Shown here one piece after another: positions 6,702 to 14,578 of a stretch of 33,989 nt of DNA. The notes under the pieces are model-generated. The model had not been told where the DNA came from. It made no database searches and worked only from the letters and a program-made list of their open reading frames with translations. The DNA lies in contig JAGLDY010000014.1 of assembly GCA_023145375.1 (NCBI GenBank), positions 1 to 33,989 on the forward strand, given 5' to 3'. Origin of the DNA: Candidatus Sabulitectum sp. (GTDB lineage: Bacteria > Fermentibacterota > Fermentibacteria > Fermentibacterales > JCC-6). A program made the translations under genes and the position numbers. The number at the start of each line of letters is the position of its first letter. Position 1 is the first letter of the stretch.

Positions 6702-7549
6702 TGAGAATTGCTGTCGCGTCAGGCAAGGGAGGAACAGGCAAAACAACTGTGGCAGTGGCATTAACACTTGCCAGCCAGGAGCCTGTTGTTTACGCCGACT
6801 GTGATGTAGAAGAACCCAATGGCAGCATATTTCTTAGGCCCGAAATCACCAATGTGGAAAAAGTTCTAGTGGATGTACCGATGATAGATGAAGCGAAATG
6901 CAAAGCCTGCGGGGACTGTGCACGGTTTTGTCAGTTCAATGCTCTAGTCTCTTTTAACACTCCACCGCTTGTGTTTTCCGACCTTTGTCACAGTTGTGGC
7001 GGGTGCGCCATTGTATGCCCAACTGGTGCCATATCCTGGAAAAAAGTACCTGTTGGAGAAATTTCTTTTGGAAGCAGTGATGGTGGCAGAATCTCCGTAG
7101 TACAGGGTAAACTTGCCGTGGGAGGCTCATTGGCTCCGCCGGTTATCAGAAAGGTAAAGTCGTATCTGTCAGATAATGTTTTCACCGTTGTGGACAGCCC
7201 TCCCGGAACCTCTTGCCCCGTTATTGAATCCCTTAGAGAAGCGGACTATGTGTTGCTTGTTACTGAACCGACTCCGTTTGGGCTTCACGACCTGAAACTG
7301 GCTGTTGAAACAGTTAGGGAACTCGACACACTCTTTTCCGTGATCATAAATCGTTTTGATGAAGGGGACAGTGGTGTGGAACAGTATTGTGAGGAAGAAA
7401 AAATACACATCATGGTAAAGATTCCCCACAGCCGGCTTATGGCTGAAACTTACTCAAGGGGCGGAAATCTGTTCGACGCTATTCCTGAATTGCGTGAAGT
7501 ATTCAGAGACATTCCCTTAATAATACAGAGGGGGGTGGAGGCACAGTGA
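6701..7549 (+). CDS. MinD-superfamily ATPase with inserted ferredoxin domain (first copy)
   Basis: A 282-residue P-loop ATPase of the MinD/ParA/NBP35 class. It has the deviant Walker A GKGGTGKT at residues 8-15. Two [4Fe-4S] motifs are inserted after the first strands: CKACGDCARFC (from about 67) and CHSCGGCAIVCP (from about 97). The switch region VVDSPPGTSCP follows. Paired proteins of this type (DVU2103/DVU2104) belong to the D. vulgaris orp operons, and the ORP complex was reported to include them. Here they may load or move a metal cluster in an ATP-dependent way, or position the complex in the cell. Translation is coupled on both sides (TAATG upstream, GTGA downstream). Confidence 0.92.
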   Translation: MRIAVASGKGGTGKTTVAVALTLASQEPVVYADCDVEEPNGSIFLRPEITNVEKVLVDVPMIDEAKCKACGDCARFCQFNALVSFNTPPLVFSDLCHSCGGCAIVCPTGAISWKKVPVGEISFGSSDGGRISVVQGKLAVGGSLAPPVIRKVKSYLSDNVFTVVDSPPGTSCPVIESLREADYVLLVTEPTPFGLHDLKLAVETVRELDTLFSVIINRFDEGDSGVEQYCEEEKIHIMVKIPHSRLMAETYSRGGNLFDAIPELREVFRDIPLIIQRGVEAQ

Positions 7550-8418
7550 AGGAGATAGTTGTAATAAGTGGGAAAGGCGGAACCGGTAAGACCAGTGTCA
7601 CCGGTTGTTTCGCAGCCCTGGCTGAGAATGCAGTGCTTGCGGATTGTGATGTTGATGCAGCTGATCTGCACATGCTTCTTGCACCGGAGATCGTTAAAAG
7701 GACAGACTTTGTAAGCGGTCATGAGGCAGTTATCAGAGAGGATGACTGCACCGCATGCGGGATATGCCGGGAGAAATGCAACTTCAACGCGATAAATCTC
7801 ACTGAAGAAGGAAAGTACAGGATTGATCCGTACGGTTGCGAGGGCTGCAAGGTTTGTGTGGTAGTGTGTCCTGTTGATGCCATTGATTTTCCGGAGAATC
7901 TGTGTGGAGAGTGGTACTTCTCTCACACAAGATTTGGACCCATGGTTCACGCAAAGCTTGGCATAGGGCAGGAGAACTCTGGTAAACTGGTAAGCACTGT
8001 CAGGCGTGAGGCGGCGGTCAAAGCAAAGGAGCTGGACAGGGATATGGTTATTGTTGACGGCCCTCCGGGAATAGGTTGCCCAGTTATAGCTGCTGTTACC
8101 GGCTCCTCATTGCTGGTTGTGGTAACAGAACCAACTATTTCCGGAAAGCATGATATGAAAAGGGTTCTTGAGCTCGCAAAGCACTTTTCCGTACCTGCTC
8201 TTGTAATCATCAACAAGTGGGACATTAATCCTGAAATGACCGAAGAAATAGAGAAAGAAACACTTGCTGGTGGTGCCCACCCTGTTGGACGAATCCCTTA
8301 TGATAGAGACTTCACTGTTGCACAAATAAACGGAAGAACGCTTGTTGAGGAAAAAACCGGTAAAGCGGTTGACAACATAACTACTATCTGGGAGAAAGTA
8401 TGTCGGACACTAAGGTAG
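7546..8418 (+). CDS. MinD-superfamily ATPase with inserted ferredoxin domain (second copy)
   Basis: A 290-residue paralogue of the preceding ATPase. Walker A GKGGTGKT is at residues 8-15, Fe-S motifs CTACGICREKC (from about 68) and CEGCKVCVVVCP (from about 99) follow, and VDGPPGIGCP is the switch II region. The two copies probably form a heterodimer, as tandem pairs of this family are the rule in anaerobes. The GTG start overlaps the previous stop as GTGA and follows a G-rich binding site. Its last 19 bases overlap the next gene, so stoichiometric production of the three ATPases is likely. Confidence 0.92.
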   Translation: MKEIVVISGKGGTGKTSVTGCFAALAENAVLADCDVDAADLHMLLAPEIVKRTDFVSGHEAVIREDDCTACGICREKCNFNAINLTEEGKYRIDPYGCEGCKVCVVVCPVDAIDFPENLCGEWYFSHTRFGPMVHAKLGIGQENSGKLVSTVRREAAVKAKELDRDMVIVDGPPGIGCPVIAAVTGSSLLVVVTEPTISGKHDMKRVLELAKHFSVPALVIINKWDINPEMTEEIEKETLAGGAHPVGRIPYDRDFTVAQINGRTLVEEKTGKAVDNITTIWEKVCRTLR

Positions 8419-9305
8419 ATGAGGGGCAGAGTTGTGGAGGAAACTGCGATTCCTGTACCATTAATTCTTGTGATGCCCACGAGCAAAGACCGGGGGAGAG
8501 CGACGCAGATTACGCAAATCGCCAGTTGTTGACCAGAAAGATGCTGGCGATGAAGCACAAGATCGTGGTGCTTTCAGGAAAGGGAGGTGTAGGTAAGAGC
8601 ACTGTTGCTGTGAATCTTGCAGTCTCTCTTTCACTTGCCGGGAAAAAAGTTGGCTTGCTGGATGTGGATATTCACGGGCCATCTATTCCCACCATGCTCC
8701 ACCTTGAAGGGCAGAGAGCACAGGCAAGCGAAAACAGCATTTTTCCTGTGGAGATGGGTTCTCTGAAGGTTATGTCTCTGGGTTTTCTGCTTGAGAACAA
8801 AGACAGTGCTATTATCTGGCGGGGTCCCATGAAAATGGGCGTTATAGAGCAGCTTCTCCGGGATGTCGAGTGGGGAGAACTTGACTACCTGATAATCGAT
8901 TCACCTCCGGGAACCGGGGATGAGCCCCTTTCTGTGGTCCAGCTTATAGGAGAGATGGATGGAGCGGTGATGGTCACCACTCCACAGGATGTTGCGGCAG
9001 CTGATGTGCGCAAGTCCCTTGATTTCTGTCGCCAGCTGAATCTTCCTGTTATAGGTATCGTTGAAAACATGAGCGGTTTTATCTGTCCGGAATGCGGCAA
9101 AGAAACTGCTATTTTTCGCGGTAACAACGGGATAATCATGGCTGAAAAAGCGGGAGTTCCATTTCTTGGAAAGATTCCCATTGATCCCGCGGTGGGGTTA
9201 TCCTGTGATGATGGTACCCCTTTCATATACCACTACAGCAAAACAGAAACTGCAAAGCGGTTTGAAGCAATAACCCAAAAGATTCTCGACAGAGAAAAAC
9301 CCTGA
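8400..9305 (+). CDS. Mrp/NBP35-family Fe-S cluster carrier ATPase
   Basis: A 301-residue ATPase with an N-terminal four-Cys cluster (C12, C16, C19, C24), comparable to the N-terminal Fe-S site of eukaryotic NBP35. It carries the deviant Walker A GKGGVGKS (about 60-67), a DVDIHGPSIP segment, SPPGTGDE and the conserved CPEC pair (about 229) that binds a bridging [4Fe-4S] cluster in Mrp dimers. The domain of unknown function that opens many bacterial Mrp proteins is absent. D. vulgaris has an Mrp-type protein (DVU2109) beside ORP. A role in building or delivering the cluster to the small dinitrogenase-cofactor-type proteins is inferred. It starts inside the preceding gene. Confidence 0.93.
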   Translation: MSDTKVDEGQSCGGNCDSCTINSCDAHEQRPGESDADYANRQLLTRKMLAMKHKIVVLSGKGGVGKSTVAVNLAVSLSLAGKKVGLLDVDIHGPSIPTMLHLEGQRAQASENSIFPVEMGSLKVMSLGFLLENKDSAIIWRGPMKMGVIEQLLRDVEWGELDYLIIDSPPGTGDEPLSVVQLIGEMDGAVMVTTPQDVAAADVRKSLDFCRQLNLPVIGIVENMSGFICPECGKETAIFRGNNGIIMAEKAGVPFLGKIPIDPAVGLSCDDGTPFIYHYSKTETAKRFEAITQKILDREKP

Positions 9306-9319
9306 GACAGGAGAAAAGA

Positions 9320-9652
9320 ATGCGTATTGCAATACCCATGGTAAACGGAGCCCTGTCTATGCACTTCGGACATTGCAACTCTTTTGCCTTTGTCGACGTT
9401 GAAAACAATGAAATAACGGGAGTCAGTGATCTGATCCCCCCGCCGCATGAACCTGGTCTATTCCCGGCATGGGTGGCAGAAAAGGGGGCAACTCTTGTTA
9501 TCTCCGGTGGAATGGGTTCCCGTGCTCAGTCACTGTTTGTTCAAAACGGAGTTCAAGTTGTTGTTGGAGCCAGCGGAGCAGATTGCAGAGAAATAGTAAG
9601 AAACTATCTTGACGGTTCTCTCAATACTACTGCCAATGCTTGCGACCACTGA
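9320..9652 (+). CDS. Dinitrogenase FeMo-cofactor family protein (third paralogue)
   Basis: A 110-residue protein of the NifX/ORP superfamily and last gene of the orp-type operon. It keeps the turn MHFGHCNSFAFVDV, with His and Cys that could bind metal, and the later segment ATLVISGGMGSRAQSLF. The C-terminus ends ACDH, giving another possible ligand group. It starts 14 bases after the Mrp stop, preceded by a GGAG-type site (GACAGGAGAAAAGA). The retained HFGHC turn sets it apart from the two paralogues upstream, which suggests a division of labour, for example carrier against scaffold; that is speculation. Confidence 0.9.
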   Translation: MRIAIPMVNGALSMHFGHCNSFAFVDVENNEITGVSDLIPPPHEPGLFPAWVAEKGATLVISGGMGSRAQSLFVQNGVQVVVGASGADCREIVRNYLDGSLNTTANACDH

Positions 9653-9672
9653 GTAAAGACACACAAAAAAAA

Positions 9673-9698
9673 GAGGGCGGCTCGATTGAGCCGCCCTC
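9673..9698. terminator. Bidirectional terminator between convergent genes
   Basis: GAGGGCGGCTC pairs perfectly with GAGCCGCCCTC around a GATT loop. Read on the minus strand the stem is followed by eight T residues, so it is a strong intrinsic terminator for the RRM gene. On the plus strand the tail is ATTGTTT, a weaker end for the orp-type operon. Confidence 0.9.
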
Positions 9699-9711
9699 AT
9701 TGTTTGAAAGA

Positions 9712-9972
9712 TTAGTAGCGCCTGGGTCTCTCTTCACGAGGCTTGGCTTCGTTAATCTTCAAAGGTCTTCCGTCGAGCTCAACACCGTCGCCCTGGGCGA
9801 TGGCGTTTCTGGCTGCCTCTTCAGGCATCTCAACAAAACCGAATCCACGACTGCGGCCGGTCTCTCTGTCGGTGATTACTCTTGCGTCAGTAACTTCACC
9901 ATAGCTCTCAAAGAAGGTCCTGAGTGAATCATCATCAACGCCCCAAGACAGGTTTCCTACGTACAGGTTCAT
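9712..9972 (-). CDS. Single-RRM RNA-binding protein
   Basis: An 86-residue protein made of one RNA recognition motif. RNP2 is LYVGNL (residues 3-8) and RNP1 is RGFGFVEM (about 42-49), both with the aromatic positions that stack on RNA bases. A short basic tail (KPREERPRRY) follows. Such small RRM proteins occur in cyanobacteria and many other bacteria, often as cold-induced RNA chaperones. Codon choice looks more G+C-rich and uniform than in neighbours, as in highly expressed genes. A strong terminator follows the gene, and an AGGG site precedes the ATG. A palindrome at the presumed 5' end of its transcript may regulate it. Confidence 0.95.
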   Translation of the reverse strand: MNLYVGNLSWGVDDDSLRTFFESYGEVTDARVITDRETGRSRGFGFVEMPEEAARNAIAQGDGVELDGRPLKINEAKPREERPRRY

Positions 9973-10368
9973 TAGTATCCCTTTCGTACTATGTCATCTC
10001 AAAAATTAACCGAATCTTCGCGACGACACAAAAGAAGCCCGGCTGTATCTCATCATTGAGATACGGTGGTAATATGCACATTTAATTCCCAATGTAAATA
10101 GTCCCCCCAAAAACACTTGCAGAGTAAGCTGTTAGTGGATGAATAACCATAGCCATTTTGTCTGCGAAGGTGAGATAAAAAGAATTGCGTCCCAGGATTC
10201 ACAGTTCATATTCAGATGATGGAATAGCAAGCAACACAATAATATAAGTGGAGCATGGCTTGAATGGAGATATTCTGCAAGTGCAGAACGATCCCAATTT
10301 TCATTCTGATCCTGCGCTGGAATTATTATTTTAGAAAATGCAATTGTTTCTGATGCTGACTGCACCAT
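9973..10368. other. Intergenic region upstream of the RRM gene
   Basis: About 400 bases that include the leader and putative promoter of the RRM gene (10045-10098). From 10100 to 10368 I find no convincing gene. A minus-strand frame at 10132-10443 is open, but its product has no recognisable domain and no ribosome binding site. Confidence 0.5.
10045..10098 (-). promoter_or_regulatory. Putative promoter of the RRM gene with a palindrome at the transcript start
   Basis: On the minus strand TTTACA (10093-10098) and CATATT (10071-10076) are 16 bp apart, placing the start near 10064. There begins a perfect palindrome, GTATCTCA-N4-TGAGATAC (10045-10064). It is either an operator over the start site or a 5'-terminal hairpin in a leader of about 90 bases. 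The promoter match is moderate. Confidence 0.45.
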
Positions 10369-11319
10369 TTGCCCATGACTTGCAGTGCAGTTTTTGTGAG
10401 AACTCAGTGCTTTCCCAATCATGCTCTTCAAAAAAAGTTGCATGATCCTTTTGCAATATGCGATATTTCACAGGCGTTCTATTCCTGTGTCCAACTCACA
10501 AGGTACTTAGTTTACAAACAAAGCGATTGGCAAGATTTGTTACTACCTGTTTTCCTTTTTTCGGTACCGCTTCTTACCGGACTTGCTGGACCGGACGGCA
10601 TTTACTGTGTGGAGGGTGGTATCTTTGTCTGCGAAGAGACTGCAGGGAGGGTAATTCATGTTGCTCCTGACGGGGTTTTGACAGTGATTGCGGAAGGTCT
10701 TTCCTCTCCAGAGGGAATTCACGTTACGGTTGACGGGCGTGTACTGGTGGTGGAGGATACTGCCTCGGGGCGTCTTCTGGAAATAGATAATGGTAATGTC
10801 GTTACTCTTGCCGGAGATCTCTGCTACCCTGAGGGAGTCACAGTTGATGAGCATGGCACTATCTGGTTCAGCACGGGAGGAATTGAAGGAGGAGACCTCT
10901 TTACAACTCTCTGGAAGATCCACGATTCTGTACATGAGAAAGTGTTCTCATTGCCTTCTACATTTAGTTTTTCAGATCTGGAGGCGGCGAACGACGGACT
11001 TATCTACATTTGCAGCGAGTCATCAGGAATCTTCGGCAATGTGGCGGTATTCGTTTTCGATCCGGCTACCTCAGAGCTTGAGCCATTCGTAACAGGAGTG
11101 GTTGCATGTGAAGGTATTGGAATGACAGGTGGGGCTTTTCCGATGTTTATTACCGGGGAGAACGGTTCAGTTCACAGAGTTGATCCAACAGGGAAACATG
11201 TTCTGATTGAAGGTAACTTGTCCACAGTGGAGGATGTTGCTGTTTTTAATGACAGTATCTACATCACAGAGGATGGTACCGGATCTTTGCTGGTGATTGG
11301 AACTGGTATTAATGAGTAA
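10369..11319 (+). CDS. NHL/SMP-30-like beta-propeller protein, start uncertain
   Basis: The product contains at least five beta-propeller repeats from about residue 65 onward. They have the shape GLxxPEGI ... GRVLVVED ... GRLLEI, as in GLSSPEGIHVTVDGRVLVVE and LCYPEGVTVDEHGTIWFS. Such propellers occur in SMP-30/gluconolactonase and NHL proteins and bind sugars, lactones or protein partners. The first 56 residues look non-coding in composition, and no start has a good ribosome binding site. The frame opens with TTG at 10369; ATG at 10375 and TTG at 10537 are alternatives. No signal peptide is evident, so the product may be cytoplasmic or 5'-damaged. It overlaps the MATE gene by 8 bases, suggesting a shared transcript. 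Confidence 0.65.
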   Translation: MPMTCSAVFVRTQCFPNHALQKKLHDPFAICDISQAFYSCVQLTRYLVYKQSDWQDLLLPVFLFSVPLLTGLAGPDGIYCVEGGIFVCEETAGRVIHVAPDGVLTVIAEGLSSPEGIHVTVDGRVLVVEDTASGRLLEIDNGNVVTLAGDLCYPEGVTVDEHGTIWFSTGGIEGGDLFTTLWKIHDSVHEKVFSLPSTFSFSDLEAANDGLIYICSESSGIFGNVAVFVFDPATSELEPFVTGVVACEGIGMTGGAFPMFITGENGSVHRVDPTGKHVLIEGNLSTVEDVAVFNDSIYITEDGTGSLLVIGTGINE

Positions 11320-12691
11320 ATACTCTCCGGATTCGTACAGGGGAATAATCGCCATCTCTCTCCCAATAATAGCTGGAATGGCAGGCAGAACCATCATGAT
11401 GTTCTGTGACCGACTGTTCCTTGCCCAGCACAGCCAGCTGGAACTTCAGGCTTCACTTCCTGCAGGAATTCTCAGTTTCACCTTACTCTGTGTTCTCTAT
11501 GGAACAGTTAGTTATTCCAGCACCTTTGTATCTCAGTATTTCGGTGCCGGTGACAGGCAGGGCTGTTCCAGATCTCTTGCACAGGGGCTCTATCTTACCA
11601 TGTTCTCCGCACCCATTCTAGCTGCAATGACCGTTCCCGGGTCCATGCTGCTGAATCTCTCCGGCCATGCCCCGGAAGTTCTTGCCCTGGAGCAGACCTA
11701 CTTTCGGATACTAATGCTCTCTGCTTCAGGTCCGGTGTTTACTGCTGCTGCTGCTTCCTTCTGGAACGGCAGAGGGAAGACGGTTCCAGCCATGGTTGCA
11801 GTGCTGATCGGGGCTGGAATAAACATTCTTCTTGACTATGTGATGATCTTTGGAAAATTTGGTTTTCCGGAAATGGGGATAAAGGGAGCTGCCATTGCAA
11901 CCGCAATATCCTCTTTTATTCCCGGTGCAATATTGACCGTTGCAGCTTATTCCGGTAAAACGGCCCGTAGTTACAAAACACGCGAGAATTTTAAATTTTC
12001 CTGGTCTCTGACAAAAAGGATCTTGAGATTCGGTTTCCCGGCAGGACTGCACATATTCATGGATGTGGCAAGTTTTACGATCTTTATCTTCGTAGCAGGC
12101 AGGCTGGGAGTTGTGGATTTTACTGCGAACAACATTGCTTTCAGTGTAAACAACCTTGCATTCAACCCGCTTCTTGGTTTTGGTTTTGCCACCACCGTCA
12201 TTGTGGGAAGGTGTATTGGAATGGGCAGAACCGATATGGCCATTAGAGCCACAAGACGAACACTTCTTCTTGCGTTGTGCTACTTTGTTCCACTGGCTGT
12301 AACATTTGTTCTGTTCCCGGGGTTTTATACGAAACTGTTCTTCAGCCCGGATTCCGCCTGCTCAATTGAGGAGTTGTCATCAACTGCAGGCAAACTGCTG
12401 GCAATTGTAGCAGCATGGGGTGTTTTTGATACGGTGAGTCTGATGTACAGCGGAGCTCTTCGCGGAGCTGGTGATACAAAGTTTGTTGTATGGGTATCCG
12501 GTCTTCTCGGCTGGCTGTTCTGGATCCCTGGTATACTCTATCTTTATGCTGTAAGACACTCCGGCATTGTTGAACTCTGGCTCTTTACCAGCTTCTATGT
12601 TTCTGTTTTCGCTCTCTTCTTTTTCTTTAGATTCAGAACAGGTAAGTGGAAGAAGATCGATCTTCTTGGCAGGGAACAGGCATCAACCTGA
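11312..12691 (+). CDS. MATE family efflux transporter
   Basis: A 459-residue protein with about twelve hydrophobic segments and clear MATE family features. These include SLPIIAGMAGRTIMMFCDRL in the first helix, QYFGAGDRQGCSRSL and the matching second-half segment TVIVGRCIGMGRTDMA, and the late GALRGAGDTKF. MATE proteins export cationic or amphipathic compounds in exchange for H+ or Na+. The ATG at 11312 lies within the end of the propeller gene (8-base overlap), so translation is probably coupled. The substrate is unknown; the pairing with a propeller protein may be a clue or chance. Confidence 0.92.
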   Translation: MSKYSPDSYRGIIAISLPIIAGMAGRTIMMFCDRLFLAQHSQLELQASLPAGILSFTLLCVLYGTVSYSSTFVSQYFGAGDRQGCSRSLAQGLYLTMFSAPILAAMTVPGSMLLNLSGHAPEVLALEQTYFRILMLSASGPVFTAAAASFWNGRGKTVPAMVAVLIGAGINILLDYVMIFGKFGFPEMGIKGAAIATAISSFIPGAILTVAAYSGKTARSYKTRENFKFSWSLTKRILRFGFPAGLHIFMDVASFTIFIFVAGRLGVVDFTANNIAFSVNNLAFNPLLGFGFATTVIVGRCIGMGRTDMAIRATRRTLLLALCYFVPLAVTFVLFPGFYTKLFFSPDSACSIEELSSTAGKLLAIVAAWGVFDTVSLMYSGALRGAGDTKFVVWVSGLLGWLFWIPGILYLYAVRHSGIVELWLFTSFYVSVFALFFFFRFRTGKWKKIDLLGREQAST

Positions 12692-12760
12692 TTCCTTATT
12701 CTTTTGCAACCTTGCTTTATTGTTTCCTGCTGAAGATGTTTGTTCTGGAAGGGGAACAAG

Positions 12761-14563
12761 ATGTTTAATTCTATTCTGTTTTTACTGTCTATTTTTGCAG
12801 GACCCATCACATCTTCCATTGAAGAGGTTATCCACTATCCTTCGGTGCATCAGCTTGCTGTTGAAGAGAACCAGCGGGATCTGATCCATGAAGTAATGAT
12901 CACAGAAAACAGCGGAGATTCCGAGTTGTACGGAACGGTTTTCGGATTCCTGCCTTACTGGGTTAATCAGGCGTGGCTTCAGTATGATCTGATAAGCGTT
13001 CTTGCTGTGTTCAGTGTGGATATGGGGGCAGGCGGTACAATTACCAACAGTCACGGGTTCCCTGCAACTTTTGCAACCGCAATGGATCAGGCTCATGACA
13101 GCGGGGGAACAGTGGTTGTAACTGTGACCAATTTCAGTGGATCAGCCATCCACTCTATTCTCACCACCGGCAGGTCAACTGCCATTGCAACCATGGTTGA
13201 CCTTGTGAACAGCACCGTGGTAGACGGTGTATGCATAGACTTTGAGAATGTACAGGCTGCTGATGCGGAAAGCCTGGTGACATTTATGGATGATATCAGA
13301 ACAGCTCTTCCTGATGCCCATATCTCTATCTGTACTCCTGTGGTGGACTGGTCCGGAGCATTCAATTACAGTGAACTCTCTTTGAGTTGCGATGCTCTGA
13401 TGATGATGTGCTATGCTTTTTCCGGAAGCTGGAGTACAGTTGCCGGTCCCAACGCACCCCTGGTGGGCTGGGGCAGTTCTCCCGAATCCTCAAGCAATAT
13501 GGCATGGGCTCTCTGCGATTATGTCCGGTATGCACCTGAGGTTCATGAGAAGCTTGTGGTGGGGCTTCCCTACTACGGCCATGAGTGGGAGACTGCCAGT
13601 TCATCACCCCATTCCACAGTCAGCGGTTGCTCCACATACTTCTATACTGCACTTGCCTCCAGGGCTTCAACCTACGGCAGACTCTGGAATGAGGAATCTC
13701 TTACGCCGTGGTACAGTTACAACTCAGGCGGGTGGCACCAGGGATGGTACGATGATGATGAGTCCCTTGGGCTGAAGTACGATATGGTGGCAATGGCGGG
13801 AATGCAGGGAATAGGGATTTGGGCGCTGGGTTACGATGGTGATCTCCCGGAGTTGTGGGAGCAGCTTGAAACAAGCTTTGGGGCGCCTTTTCCAAACGAT
13901 ATGATAACCGACAATCTGGAGGATTGTTTTTTGCTTGGCGGCCCATCTGAACACTGGCATCCTTACACGGAAGGAGGGCAGTACCACACATTCTTCTACA
14001 CCGGATCTATCTCCTCCGGGCCCGATGTTAACTGGGCGCAGTGGAACTTCCACCTTCCGGACAGTTCAGCAAGTTACTTTCTGGAAAGCTACATACCTCC
14101 CACAGGTGCCGCTACAGTTACCTACAGCATTTCTTATGGTACTTCAGAGGATAGTGTGATAGTTGATCAGTCGGTTTCTTCAGGGCAGTGGGTATCTCTG
14201 GGAGGCCCCTACGATTCATCCGGTGGTCTTGAGGTAACGATTGGAGATAATACAGGTACCCCGGGGCAGAGGATTGTTATAGATGCCATCCGTTTCACAC
14301 AGTGCACAGGGGTGGTAGATTACGGGGAGCAGAGCCTTCCTCAGTTCTCAGTGTCTGCAAGTCCTGCTGCATCATTTACCATTTCTTCACCGTATGGAGG
14401 ATGTCTCCGCATTTTGGATATTTCAGGTAGAACGCTGACAGAGAACAACTTGCAGCCTGGAGATTCCTGGACATGGAACGGAAATGCTCCAGCTGGGGTA
14501 TACTTCATAAGTTTCCAGGGAGATTGCAATTTTTCCTCCAGCAGAATAATTCTTTTGAAGTAA
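12761..14563 (+). CDS. Secreted GH18-like glycosidase with C-terminal sorting-like domain
   Basis: A protein of about 600 residues with a signal peptide (MFNSILFLLSIFAGPITSS). Residues 60-375 form a GH18 TIM-barrel like those of the YaaH/chitinase group: FGFLPYWVNQ, the active-site segment VDGVCIDFENV (D155, D160, catalytic E162), GLPYYGHEW and GIGIWALGYDG. The first Asp of the classical DxDxE motif is replaced by Cys158; YaaH-like enzymes often carry another residue there too. A golvesin-like beta-sandwich (about 385-525) and a terminal Ig-like domain with 'GVYFIS' and a basic end follow, as on proteins carried by a type IX or similar system. It probably acts on cell-wall or extracellular N-acetylglucosamine polymers. 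The ATG at 12761 follows AAGGGG. Confidence 0.85.
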   Translation: MFNSILFLLSIFAGPITSSIEEVIHYPSVHQLAVEENQRDLIHEVMITENSGDSELYGTVFGFLPYWVNQAWLQYDLISVLAVFSVDMGAGGTITNSHGFPATFATAMDQAHDSGGTVVVTVTNFSGSAIHSILTTGRSTAIATMVDLVNSTVVDGVCIDFENVQAADAESLVTFMDDIRTALPDAHISICTPVVDWSGAFNYSELSLSCDALMMMCYAFSGSWSTVAGPNAPLVGWGSSPESSSNMAWALCDYVRYAPEVHEKLVVGLPYYGHEWETASSSPHSTVSGCSTYFYTALASRASTYGRLWNEESLTPWYSYNSGGWHQGWYDDDESLGLKYDMVAMAGMQGIGIWALGYDGDLPELWEQLETSFGAPFPNDMITDNLEDCFLLGGPSEHWHPYTEGGQYHTFFYTGSISSGPDVNWAQWNFHLPDSSASYFLESYIPPTGAATVTYSISYGTSEDSVIVDQSVSSGQWVSLGGPYDSSGGLEVTIGDNTGTPGQRIVIDAIRFTQCTGVVDYGEQSLPQFSVSASPAASFTISSPYGGCLRILDISGRTLTENNLQPGDSWTWNGNAPAGVYFISFQGDCNFSSSRIILLK

Positions 14564-14578
14564 CTTGAAAGGCATGTA

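Noticed and set aside
10132-10443. Minus-strand open frame of 103 codons upstream of the RRM gene
   Set aside because: No ribosome binding site, no domain, and it overlaps the propeller frame; composition looks non-coding.
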